DNA of 36,736 bases from an uncultured bacterium (GTDB lineage: Bacteria > Bacteroidota > Bacteroidia > Bacteroidales > Bacteroidaceae), in NCBI GenBank assembly GCA_946188155.1, contig CAMHUC010000034.1, positions 1 to 36,736 of the forward strand. The letters run 5' to 3'. The first letter of the stretch is position 1. Each line of letters begins with the position of its first letter. The notes under the pieces were generated by a model. That model made no database searches and was not told the DNA's origin. It saw only the letters and a list, made by a program, of their open reading frames with translations. Of this stretch, positions 1 to 7,838 are shown piece by piece. A program made the translations under genes and the position numbers.

Positions 1-2175
1 GCAGAGGCGATTAAGAAGCAGTGCCCGGAGGTGGACAAGACCTGCTGCGTGTTGAGTGCTGACGGCAAGATCAAGTATGGACAGCAGGAGGTGAAATCAA
101 AAGATGCCCAGGAAGGTATCATCATGCTGGCAGACTCCACTTTCTTCCAGTTCTTCGACTTTGAGCTGACGAGGGGTGACCGTCTGACAGCCTTGGATGC
201 GCCAGACAAATGCGTCATTACCGAGCGGCTGGCCAAAAGGCTCTTCGGCAGCAGGAACCCCATCGGCGAATCATTGCAGATTGTGGGCAACCGCCATGTG
301 CATATCGTTGATATCAACGGCACAGATCCTTACGACAGCACTTTAGTTTATACCGTCAGCGCTGTCGCCAAGGACTTAGACTATACCGTGCTGCCCAACG
401 AGACGCAGGTCATTGCCAGCATGGAGCGCTACCCGCAGGTGGTGGGCTACGAACTCGAAAGCAACACGTTTGCCTACAGTTCTACGGGCGCTATCAAGGC
501 TTTTCTCATGCAGAAGCCAGGCACGAACCTGGAAAACAAGAAAAAGCAGATGGAAGACTATCTGCAAAAGAACTATTCGGACGCCTGGGGAGGTTACGTA
601 CTCCATCTCACACCGCTCACCGACGTCATGTTTGCACCGCAGAATGAGGGCGTCGGCATGCTGAAGGGTGACAGGACGAGGCTCCAGATACTGCTTGCAG
701 CCGTGCTGGCCATCCTCTTCTTCGCCGTGAGCAACTATATCAACCTGACCGTCGCCAATACCGGCTTCCGTGCTAAGGAGATGGCCACGCGGCGGCTCTT
801 TGGCAGCAGCCAGCGCAGCATTTCCCTGAAGTTGATCGTCGAGTCTACGCTGATGGTGGCTTTCTGCTTTGTCGTAGGCTTTATGTTGGCCTGCTGTTTC
901 CAAGACGAGGCGGCCGAACTGTTCAAGGGCAAGATAGACCTGATGAACGATATTCGCGGGGACACCGTAGCGGTCAGCATGGGGTTCGTCTTGCTGACTG
1001 GTATCATCTCGGGCATCATGCCGTCGTGGCAGATCTCGCGCTTCCAGCCCATCGACATCGTGAAAGGCAGCTTCCGCTACCGGTCCAAGATGGTGCTGGG
1101 CAAGGTGTTCATCATCCTGCAGAACGTCATCACGATCACGATGCTGACTTCTGCCCTCGTCATCTGGCTGCAGTTGGATCACCTCCTTCATGCGCCTTTG
1201 GGCTATAACACCAAGGACCTGTATTATGTCTATGCCCCCCAGGGAAAATTCCAGGCTGTCAGGAGCCTGCTGGAGAAGATGCCCTTTGTGGAAGGGATTG
1301 GCGTGTTTCAAGGGACAACCTTCTCCAGTTTGAGTTGGAGTTCGCGTACCGTAGTCAGAGACGACGAGAAAGTCCAGGTGCTTCTGGCTGATATGGACAG
1401 TACGGCCTTCAGGCTCTATAGGTTGGACATCTTGAAGGACTACGGCCTTACGGATGGAGGCTATTATCTAAACGAGGAAGCCATGCGACAGTTGGGCTAT
1501 ACGGACAAAGACCGCGAGATAGACTGGGGTGGCGGGCAGAAGAATCCCATAGCGGGTGTTCTCCGCGATTTCCACCGTGTCAATGTCTTACAGGATGTGC
1601 AGCCTTTCGCCATCCGTCTGCAGGACGATATGGAGTGGCCAGGCTTCTTGGTGAAGACCAATGGCGACAAGAGGGCAAAAGCGGCTTTCGTCGAGATGGT
1701 CAAGGGATTAGGTAACACCGATATTGAACTCAAGTGGCTTGTCAGCAGTCTGGACGAAAGCATTGCTGAGACCTTCGAGGAGCAGCAGAACACGCTGCGC
1801 ATCGTCTCGCTCTTCACCCTCATTGCTATCGTCATCTCGGTGATGGGCTACGTGGGTCTGTCGCTCTTCTTCATCCGCCAGCGCAAGAAGGAGATAGCCA
1901 TCCGCAAGGTGATGGGCTCCACGTCGGGCGAGGTGTTGCTGCTGATGCTCCGCACGTTCGCCGTTCCCATGCTGGCGTCGTTCATCATCGCCGTGCCTGT
2001 TTCCTATTATATCATGAGCGACTGGCTCACCAACTTCTCCTATCGCATCGCGCTCAGCCCCTGGATATTCGCTGCTGCCGGTTTTACCTGCTTCATCATT
2101 TCCCTGCTCACCGTCGTCATCCAGAGCTGGCGCGCTGCTTCTGAGAATCCCGTCAACAATATCAAGACAGAATAA
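1..2175 (+). CDS. ABC transporter permease, FtsX/MacB type (5' end outside window)
   Basis: The frame is open from base 1 and ends at TAA 2173-2175, so the GTG at 31 is not the true start; roughly 50-70 N-terminal residues including the first membrane helix should lie upstream. The protein has the two-module layout of Bacteroidetes FtsX/MacB permeases: a periplasmic MacB-like core, a first FtsX membrane block (hydrophobic stretches near residues 225-245, 270-290, 315-335 and 355-380, counted from base 31), a second periplasmic core, and a final FtsX block with helices near 600-625, 650-675 and 685-705. The motif KEIAIRKVMGS before the last block is typical of FtsX domains. It lies 10 bp before a paralogous permease and shares the downstream ATPase. 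These exporters usually move lipoproteins, peptides or drugs across the envelope; the substrate here cannot be read. Confidence 0.88.
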   Translation, partial: AEAIKKQCPEVDKTCCVLSADGKIKYGQQEVKSKDAQEGIIMLADSTFFQFFDFELTRGDRLTALDAPDKCVITERLAKRLFGSRNPIGESLQIVGNRHVHIVDINGTDPYDSTLVYTVSAVAKDLDYTVLPNETQVIASMERYPQVVGYELESNTFAYSSTGAIKAFLMQKPGTNLENKKKQMEDYLQKNYSDAWGGYVLHLTPLTDVMFAPQNEGVGMLKGDRTRLQILLAAVLAILFFAVSNYINLTVANTGFRAKEMATRRLFGSSQRSISLKLIVESTLMVAFCFVVGFMLACCFQDEAAELFKGKIDLMNDIRGDTVAVSMGFVLLTGIISGIMPSWQISRFQPIDIVKGSFRYRSKMVLGKVFIILQNVITITMLTSALVIWLQLDHLLHAPLGYNTKDLYYVYAPQGKFQAVRSLLEKMPFVEGIGVFQGTTFSSLSWSSRTVVRDDEKVQVLLADMDSTAFRLYRLDILKDYGLTDGGYYLNEEAMRQLGYTDKDREIDWGGGQKNPIAGVLRDFHRVNVLQDVQPFAIRLQDDMEWPGFLVKTNGDKRAKAAFVEMVKGLGNTDIELKWLVSSLDESIAETFEEQQNTLRIVSLFTLIAIVISVMGYVGLSLFFIRQRKKEIAIRKVMGSTSGEVLLLMLRTFAVPMLASFIIAVPVSYYIMSDWLTNFSYRIALSPWIFAAAGFTCFIISLLTVVIQSWRAASENPVNNIKTE

Positions 2176-2185
2176 TAATAGTGAT

Positions 2186-4540
2186 ATGAAGAGTAATAAT
2201 AGAGGGCAAGGAACCCTCATCAAAGTCATTTCGCTGGCCGTCGGACTGACCGTCGGACTGGTACTGATCGCCAAGGTGCAGTTGGAGATGAACTACGACC
2301 GCTGCATCGTGAATAAGCAACATGTGTATGAACTGCAGGAGACTCTCCAGCGCAAGGGCGAAGCAAAGCAACAGTTTGGTGCCACGTCGGGAGGTATCGC
2401 ACCCGTACTGGCTCGCGAGATACCAGAGATACTGAGTGCCACACGCTACACGGCGCAGTTCAGCGAGGAGAAGCTGACGCTTCAGGACGGCAGTCGCCAC
2501 TACTTCGAAAAGGCGGTGTTTGCCGACTCCTGCTTCTTCGACATCTTCGCAACGACGGTGCTGGTGGGTGATGCCAAGCAGATTCTCTCCACAGCCGGAC
2601 AGTGCATGATCAGCCGGCGACTGAGTGAGAAGATAGGTGGCGATGTGGTGGGAAAAACTTTTTGCTTCGCCTCTGCCCCACAGAAACCGATGACCATCAA
2701 AGGCGTGTTCGACGACTATCCTGAGAACTCCGCCTACAACAGTTTCGATATTCTGATGTCAATGCCCTCCGTTGGCACCTACTCATGGGACGGCACAGAA
2801 AACCTGATAGGCAACGACCGCTACCATTCGTATGTGCGCCTGCGCCCCGATGCCGATATGGATAAGGTAAAGAAAGAAATCAAAGAATTGCTACAGCGCA
2901 TCCTCCCTTGGGACGAACTGAAGCAGGGCGGCTATGCCGATGCCGGCATCGAACTGGTGAGCGTGACAGGACAACGGATGAAGGATACTACCGTTCGCAC
3001 CACCAGCATCATTCTCTCGGTGGTGGCAGGGGTGATGCTCTTCACGGCTGTGATGAACTATATTCTTGTGGTCTTCAGCACGATGGTGGGCCGTGTACGG
3101 CAAGTAGCCCTGCGCAAGGTGCTTGGCGCTCCACGTCGGGAGTTCTATCTGACGTCGCTGAAGGAGTCTGCCGTCCATCTGCTGACGGCATTGGCCGTCA
3201 TGGCCCTGCTGCTCTGGACAGGACAGGACTGGGTGCGTGACCTTTTAGGCGTAAGCGTCAGCACGCTCTTCTCGGCACAGACTTTCGCCGTGCTCACTGC
3301 CGTATGCCTCATCGTGCTACTGTGCTGCGGCATTCTGCCGGGTATCATCTATTCGCACATCCCACTGACCTACGCCTATCGGCTATACAGCGAGAGCAAG
3401 AGCGCGTGGAAGTTGTCGCTGCTGGCCTTTCAGTTCATATTGAGCACCATGCTGCTCTGCGTGCTATCTACCATTTACCGCCAATACAACTATATGCTAC
3501 AGGCAGACATGGGCTATCAGTATGACCGCGTGGCCTACGTCAACGTCAGCGCCCTACACGGCGACTCCATCTATTCACTGGCCCGCGAGATGGAGAACCT
3601 GCCCTGCGTCGAGAAAGCGGCAGCCGCCTATTCGCTCTTCTGCGAGCGGCAGAGCGGCGACAATGTGCTGTTGCCAGGCAATCCACGGGAAATGTTCAAC
3701 TGTGCCAATCTGTTCTTTGCCGAGGGCGGACTGGTGGAAACGATGGGACTTGAGTTGGTTCGTGGCCGCGACTTCAAACGCCTGAGTCATAAAGGTTGGC
3801 AGCAAGAAATGCTGGTGGACGAGAAGTTCGCAAGGAAAATGAAAGAGGTGGCGGGCATCGATGACGTTGTAGGCAAGCAGTTCGTCAACTCCTCGGTTGG
3901 TGACGAGTATCCTTTTACTGTTGTCGGCATCGTGAAGAACTTTAAGTTGGGTTCGCTGGTATCTGGCGAGGAACGCCCCATGATGGTTGCCAACGGCAAT
4001 GTCTTTACGCATTATATCATGATAAAGCTTCAAAGCATCACGCCAGATAACCTGCAGGCCGTGCAGCAAGTATGCGACCGCCTCTATCCTGACGCCGAAC
4101 TGAACGTGAAACTATATTCCAACGAACTGGCCGACAGTTATCAGGAGACGAAGCACACCCGCGACCTCATCATGATAGGTTGTCTGGCATCGCTGCTCAT
4201 CATGCTTATTGGTTTGATAGGCTATGTACGCGACGAGGTGCAGCGCCGATCGCGCGAATTGGCTATCCGAAAGGTGATGGGGGCCGCTGTCGGCGAACTG
4301 CAGGGGCTGTTCCTGCGGAGCATCGCGCTGATAGCCCTGCCGTCCATCATCGTTGGCATCGCCCTGGGCTGGTACTTCAGCACGTTGCTCATGGAGCAGT
4401 TTGCCGATAAGGTGGCACTCGCGTGGTATGTCTTCGTAGCCTGTGCGCTCTTCGTATTGCTCGTCATCGCCGCCATCGTGCTGCTCCAAACCTATCGCGT
4501 GGCCACCAGCAATCCCGTGAATTATCTCAAGACAGAATAA
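2186..4540 (+). CDS. ABC transporter permease, FtsX/MacB type
   Basis: This 784-residue protein is complete: an N-terminal helix (about residues 10-30, LIKVISLAVGLTVGLVLIAK) is followed by a periplasmic MacB-like core, a central FtsX block (about 275-400), a helix pair near 410-435, a second core and a C-terminal FtsX block with the motif RELAIRKVMGA near residue 690. Both paralogues end in NPVNxxKTE. The ATG at 2186 follows the previous stop by only 10 bp, so the two are co-transcribed and probably form a heterodimeric membrane part. The ATPase at 4763 is the expected partner. Family assignment is firm; substrate is unknown. Confidence 0.88.
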   Translation: MKSNNRGQGTLIKVISLAVGLTVGLVLIAKVQLEMNYDRCIVNKQHVYELQETLQRKGEAKQQFGATSGGIAPVLAREIPEILSATRYTAQFSEEKLTLQDGSRHYFEKAVFADSCFFDIFATTVLVGDAKQILSTAGQCMISRRLSEKIGGDVVGKTFCFASAPQKPMTIKGVFDDYPENSAYNSFDILMSMPSVGTYSWDGTENLIGNDRYHSYVRLRPDADMDKVKKEIKELLQRILPWDELKQGGYADAGIELVSVTGQRMKDTTVRTTSIILSVVAGVMLFTAVMNYILVVFSTMVGRVRQVALRKVLGAPRREFYLTSLKESAVHLLTALAVMALLLWTGQDWVRDLLGVSVSTLFSAQTFAVLTAVCLIVLLCCGILPGIIYSHIPLTYAYRLYSESKSAWKLSLLAFQFILSTMLLCVLSTIYRQYNYMLQADMGYQYDRVAYVNVSALHGDSIYSLAREMENLPCVEKAAAAYSLFCERQSGDNVLLPGNPREMFNCANLFFAEGGLVETMGLELVRGRDFKRLSHKGWQQEMLVDEKFARKMKEVAGIDDVVGKQFVNSSVGDEYPFTVVGIVKNFKLGSLVSGEERPMMVANGNVFTHYIMIKLQSITPDNLQAVQQVCDRLYPDAELNVKLYSNELADSYQETKHTRDLIMIGCLASLLIMLIGLIGYVRDEVQRRSRELAIRKVMGAAVGELQGLFLRSIALIALPSIIVGIALGWYFSTLLMEQFADKVALAWYVFVACALFVLLVIAAIVLLQTYRVATSNPVNYLKTE

Positions 4541-4762
4541 CATGTATCATTCGCATCGAGCTCAGTTCCTGTATGTTCTCATGTACACATCATGTTTACC
4601 TGCTTCATCATTAACTGTTGGAACAACGGGAGTTGCTTGTATGGTCTGACTATGACGGCGGTTAACAAGGTTGAACCTATGTAGACAGCCAATATCCAGG
4701 GCTGGCTCGCTGCGATTCAATAAAATCAATAAAAGACGTATCACATTTTAAAAACGTATATT
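4541..4762 (+). pseudogene. Spacer with possible decayed 3' end of a third permease
   Basis: This 222-bp spacer has no intact gene. Bases 4595-4612 are identical over 18 bases to 2083-2100 in the first permease, where they encode FTCFII of the last helix. Further on, 4689-4735 can be read as xNIQGWLAA followed, after a one-base shift, by SIKSIKD, which resembles the QSWRAASENPVNNIKTE tail of the permeases. The reading requires a stop (TAG near 4681) and a frameshift. It is best explained as a remnant of a deleted tandem permease; chance similarity of a short hydrophobic stretch is the alternative. Confidence 0.35.
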
Positions 4763-5440
4763 ATGATCAAACTTGAAAACATTCAGAAGGTGTTCCGCAC
4801 GGAAGAGGTGGAGACCGTGGCCCTGGGGGGCGTATCATTAGAAGTGAAGAAAGGAGAGTTCGTGGCCATCATGGGGCCGTCGGGCTGTGGCAAGTCAACA
4901 CTGCTCAACATCCTGGGCCTGCTCGACAATCCCACCGGCGGCAAGTACTGGCTCGACGGCCAGGAGGTGGGCACGCTCCGCGAGAGCCAGCGCACGGCGG
5001 TGCGCAAGGGGCAGATAGGCTTCGTGTTCCAGAGCTTCAACCTGATTGACGAGCTCAATGTAGAGGAGAACGTGGAGCTGCCGCTGACCTATCTCGGTGT
5101 GCCCAAGAAGGAGCGCCGGACAAGGGTAGAAGAAGTGCTGCGCCGCATGGCTATCTCACATCGCGCCCACCACTTCCCCCAGCAGCTCTCGGGCGGTCAG
5201 CAGCAGCGAGTGGCCATCGCCCGTGCCGTGGTGATGAACCCGAAACTGATCCTGGCCGACGAGCCTACGGGTAACCTCGACTCGAAGAACGGCCTGGAGG
5301 TGATGCAGATGCTCACCCAGCTGAATCAGGATGGCACCACTGTGCTGATGGTGACCCACTCGGAGCGCGATGCGGGCTATGCCCAGCGCGTGGTCAACAT
5401 GCTCGACGGCATGCTGGTGGAGGGGAACACCGTATTATGA
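4763..5440 (+). CDS. ABC transporter ATP-binding protein (LolD/MacB class)
   Basis: The 225-residue cytoplasmic ATPase drives the permeases upstream. Every nucleotide-binding element is present: Walker [10 protein letters not shown] at residues 38-46, Q-loop Q90, signature LSGGQQQR at 142-149, Walker B LILADE at 162-167 with the D-loop GNLDS after it, and the H-loop histidine at 199 (MVTHS). Length and the GNLDS sequence fit the LolD/MacB/FtsE subclass, which pairs with FtsX-type permeases. The ATG at 4763 is the first in-frame start and matches the usual N-terminus (MIKLENIxKVF). It is separated from the permeases by 222 bp of degenerate DNA but is on the same strand. It ends 44 bp from the convergent dapL. 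Confidence 0.93.
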   Translation: MIKLENIQKVFRTEEVETVALGGVSLEVKKGEFVAIMGPSGCGKSTLLNILGLLDNPTGGKYWLDGQEVGTLRESQRTAVRKGQIGFVFQSFNLIDELNVEENVELPLTYLGVPKKERRTRVEEVLRRMAISHRAHHFPQQLSGGQQQRVAIARAVVMNPKLILADEPTGNLDSKNGLEVMQMLTQLNQDGTTVLMVTHSERDAGYAQRVVNMLDGMLVEGNTVL

Positions 5441-5484
5441 TGCCCCTGACAGAATACCATCCTTTAATGTATCTCTGATAGGTG

Positions 5485-6723
5485 TCATTTCCTCTTCGCC
5501 CACTGGGCGATGCGGCGCAGCGCCTCCTCCGTCTGCTCATGGCTGCCGAAGGCGGTGAAGCGGACGTAGCCCTCGCCTGAGGGGCCGAAGCCGACACCGG
5601 GGGTGCAGACGACGTTGGCACCGTAGAGCAGGGCCTCGAAGAATTGCCAGGAGGTGGTGCCGTCGGGCGTGCGCATCCAGACGTAGGGGGCATTCTCGCC
5701 GCCATAGCACTCGAAGCCGAGGCTGCGCAGGACGGTGAGCATACGGGCGGCGTTCTCCATATAATAGTCGATGGTGGCCTGCACCTGCTGCTTGCCCTCG
5801 GGCGAGTAGATGGCCTCGGCGGCACGCTGCGAGATGTAACTGGTGCCGTTGAACTTGGTACACTGGCGGCGCAGCCAGAGTTGGTTGAGCGGGATGCGCT
5901 CGCCCTCGAAGGTGGCCACGCTGACCTCCTTCGGGACGATGGTATAGCCGCAGCGGATGCCCGTGAATCCGGCGGTCTTGGAGAACGAGCGGAACTCGAC
6001 GGCACACTTGCGGGCACCCCGGATCTCGTAGATGCTGTGCGGTATCTCCGGGTCGCGGATGTAGGCCTGATAGGCGGCGTCGAAGAGGATGAGGGCGTCG
6101 TTCTTCAGCGCGTAGTTCACCCACTTGCGCAGTTCCTGCTTGGTGACGACCGTGCCGGTGGGGTTGTTGGGATAGCAGAGGTAGATGACGTCCACGGGAC
6201 GGCCCTTGGGCAGGTCGGGGATGAAGCCGTTCTCGGCGGTGGTGGGCAGATAGCGCACGTTGGTCCAGCGGCCGTCGCGATAGGTGCCGCAGCGGCCTAT
6301 CATCACGTTGGAGTCGATGTAGACAGGATAGATGGGGTCGGTGACGCCGATGAAGTTGTCCCAGTGGAGCAGTTCCTGGAAGTTGCCGGTGTCCGACTTT
6401 GCGCCGTCATTAATAAAGACCTCGTCGAGACTGAGGCGCACGCCGCGCGGCTGGAAGTCGTTCTTCAGGATGGCCTCGCGGAGGAAGTCGTAACCCTGCT
6501 CGGGGCCGTAGCCCCGGAATCCGTCGGCGGTGGCCATCTCGTCGACGGCACGGTGCATGGCCTCGACGACGGCAGGACAGAGCGGCTGGGTGACGTCGCC
6601 GATGCCGAGCGAGATGACGTCGGCCTTGGGGTGCATCACGCGGAAGGCATTGACCTTCTTGGCGATGTCGGCGAAGAGATAGTTCGCCTGGAGGTTGAGG
6701 AAGTGGATGTTTACTAAAGCCAT
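5485..6723 (-). CDS. dapL: LL-diaminopimelate aminotransferase
   Basis: DapL converts tetrahydrodipicolinate and glutamate to LL-diaminopimelate and 2-oxoglutarate in one step, bypassing the DapD/C/E route to lysine and peptidoglycan. The 412 residues have the fold-type-I PLP signatures: NNPTG at 186-190, the PLP-ring aspartate D215 in DAAY, and the PLP lysine K249 in SFSKTAGFTGIR. The N-terminus (VNIHFLNLQANYLFADIAKK) is characteristic of DapL and supports the start at 6723. It is the last gene of the gltB-gltD-dapF-dapL operon; its leader is entirely an octamer array (6724-6851). The product LL-DAP is the substrate of the adjacent DapF, and the amino donor glutamate is made by GltBD. No insertion element is seen in this gene. 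Confidence 0.95.
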   Translation of the reverse strand: MALVNIHFLNLQANYLFADIAKKVNAFRVMHPKADVISLGIGDVTQPLCPAVVEAMHRAVDEMATADGFRGYGPEQGYDFLREAILKNDFQPRGVRLSLDEVFINDGAKSDTGNFQELLHWDNFIGVTDPIYPVYIDSNVMIGRCGTYRDGRWTNVRYLPTTAENGFIPDLPKGRPVDVIYLCYPNNPTGTVVTKQELRKWVNYALKNDALILFDAAYQAYIRDPEIPHSIYEIRGARKCAVEFRSFSKTAGFTGIRCGYTIVPKEVSVATFEGERIPLNQLWLRRQCTKFNGTSYISQRAAEAIYSPEGKQQVQATIDYYMENAARMLTVLRSLGFECYGGENAPYVWMRTPDGTTSWQFFEALLYGANVVCTPGVGFGPSGEGYVRFTAFGSHEQTEEALRRIAQWAKRK

Positions 6724-6851
6724 AATTATTTCGTTATATCGTCATTTCGTTATTCCGACATTTCGTTATTTCGTTATTCCGACATTTCGTTATTTCGTTA
6801 TATCGTCATTTCGTTATTCCGTTATTTCGTTATTCCGTCATTTCGGCATTT
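6724..6851 (-). repeat. 16-unit octamer array in the dapF-dapL spacer
   Basis: Sixteen consecutive 8-bp units fill the spacer; on the given strand most read CGTTATNN, with CGTCATTT, CGACATTT and CGGCATTT variants, so the coding-strand unit is about ATAACGNN or AAATGNCG. The array ends on the base before the dapL ATG and runs 14 bp into the 3' end of dapF, where it encodes the last residues and the TGA (6838-6840). The last two bases of each unit vary and the first six are conserved. There is no recognisable ribosome-binding site other than the array. Confidence 0.95.
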
Positions 6852-7710
6852 CGACCTCCCCGTCGAAGACGAAGGCGGCGGGGCCAGTCATCAGGACGTG
6901 GCCGTCGCTCTCGCGCCACTCGATGTGGAGGGTGCCGCCGTCCATCACGATGTTGCTCTCGCGGCCGGCGCAGCGGGTGAGACAGGCGGCCACGGCGGTG
7001 GCGCAGGCCCCAGTGCCGCAGGCCTGGGTGACGCCGCTGCCGCGCTCCCAGACGCGGGTGCGAATGCTGCCGTCGGGCTCCAGTCGGGCGAACTCGATGT
7101 TGCAGCGCTGGGGGAAGGCGGGATGATGCTCGAGGATGCGCCCCGTCTGGGCGACCTGGTCGATGTCGTCGGTGAAGATGACGTAGTGGGGATTGCCCAT
7201 CGAGACGAAGGTGCCCCTGCCAGCGCCGCGTGAGGCCACGAAGAGCGACTCGTCCTCCAGGGCGGGCTCGCCCATGTCGACGGTGACGGAAGTTACAGGC
7301 CCCACCCCCTCCCCTTGATGGGAGGGGAGCGGCTGCGCGACATTTCCGTGAGTAGGGAGCGGCTGCGCAACGTGGAGCAAGAGCGTCTTGACGCCCGAGA
7401 GGGTGAGCAGGCGGATCTCCGTCTTGTCCGTCAGGCCCCTCTCATAGAGGTACTTGCCGATGCAGCGCGAGGCGTTGCCGCACATCATGGCCTCGGAGCC
7501 GTCGGCATTGAAGATGCGCATCGAGAAGTCGGCCTCGGGGATGGGGCTGCGGTCGATGAGCACGAGGCCGTCGGAGCCGATGCCCTTGTGGCGGTCGCTC
7601 CATCTGACGGCGGCGGCTGAGGGGTCGGCGATGGGGTGGCGGATGGCATTGACGTAGATGTAGTCGTTGCCGCAGCCGTGCATCTTGGTGAAGGGGATTA
7701 TTTGCTTCAT
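6838..7710 (-). CDS. dapF: Diaminopimelate epimerase with in-frame insertion
   Basis: DapF epimerises LL- to meso-diaminopimelate, the precursor of lysine and the peptidoglycan cross-link. The two catalytic cysteines are visible: C77 in MCGNASRC and C231 in QACGTGA; HGCGND lies at residues 11-16. The 290 residues are somewhat longer than usual because of an extra low-complexity segment at about 113-141, which contains AQPLP twice and [12 protein letters not shown] and lies between VKTLLL and VTVDMGEP, where family members have a short loop. The insertion is in frame and does not touch the cysteines. The gene sits between gltD and dapL in the same operon, with octamer arrays at both ends. Its own C-terminus is written by the downstream array. 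Confidence 0.93.
   Translation of the reverse strand: MKQIIPFTKMHGCGNDYIYVNAIRHPIADPSAAAVRWSDRHKGIGSDGLVLIDRSPIPEADFSMRIFNADGSEAMMCGNASRCIGKYLYERGLTDKTEIRLLTLSGVKTLLLHVAQPLPTHGNVAQPLPSHQGEGVGPVTSVTVDMGEPALEDESLFVASRGAGRGTFVSMGNPHYVIFTDDIDQVAQTGRILEHHPAFPQRCNIEFARLEPDGSIRTRVWERGSGVTQACGTGACATAVAACLTRCAGRESNIVMDGGTLHIEWRESDGHVLMTGPAAFVFDGEVEMPK
7288..7374 (-). repeat. In-frame repeat insertion in dapF
   Basis: This low-complexity segment contains an inverted repeat (CCCTCCCC, TTGATG, GGGAGGGG, 7310-7330) and two direct copies of GGGAGCGGCTGCGC (about 7327-7340 and 7357-7370). It encodes the extra DapF residues. It resembles family A in its C-rich and G-rich arms but encodes a different peptide, so I treat it as a separate or related element. 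Confidence 0.7.
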
Positions 7711-7838
7711 CGCTATTTCGTTATGACGTTATGTCGTTATGACGTTATGACGTTATGTCGTTATTTCGTTATGTCGTTATCACGTTATTTCGTTATCACG
7801 TTATGTCGTTATAACGGCATTTCGTTATATCGTTATTT
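7711..7838 (-). repeat. 16-unit octamer array in the gltD-dapF spacer
   Basis: Again exactly sixteen 8-bp units: CGTTAT plus two variable bases on the given strand, with one CGGCATTT and one CGCTATTT. The array ends on the base before the dapF ATG and contains the gltD stop codon (TAA, 7833-7835) and last lysine codon. Length (128 bp), phase and orientation equal those of the array before dapL. Confidence 0.95.

Noticed and set aside
5644..6717. 357-residue open frame antisense to dapL
   Set aside because: A shadow of a GC-rich gene; composition is Gly/Asp/Val-rich without domain motifs, and dapL on the other strand has all catalytic residues.
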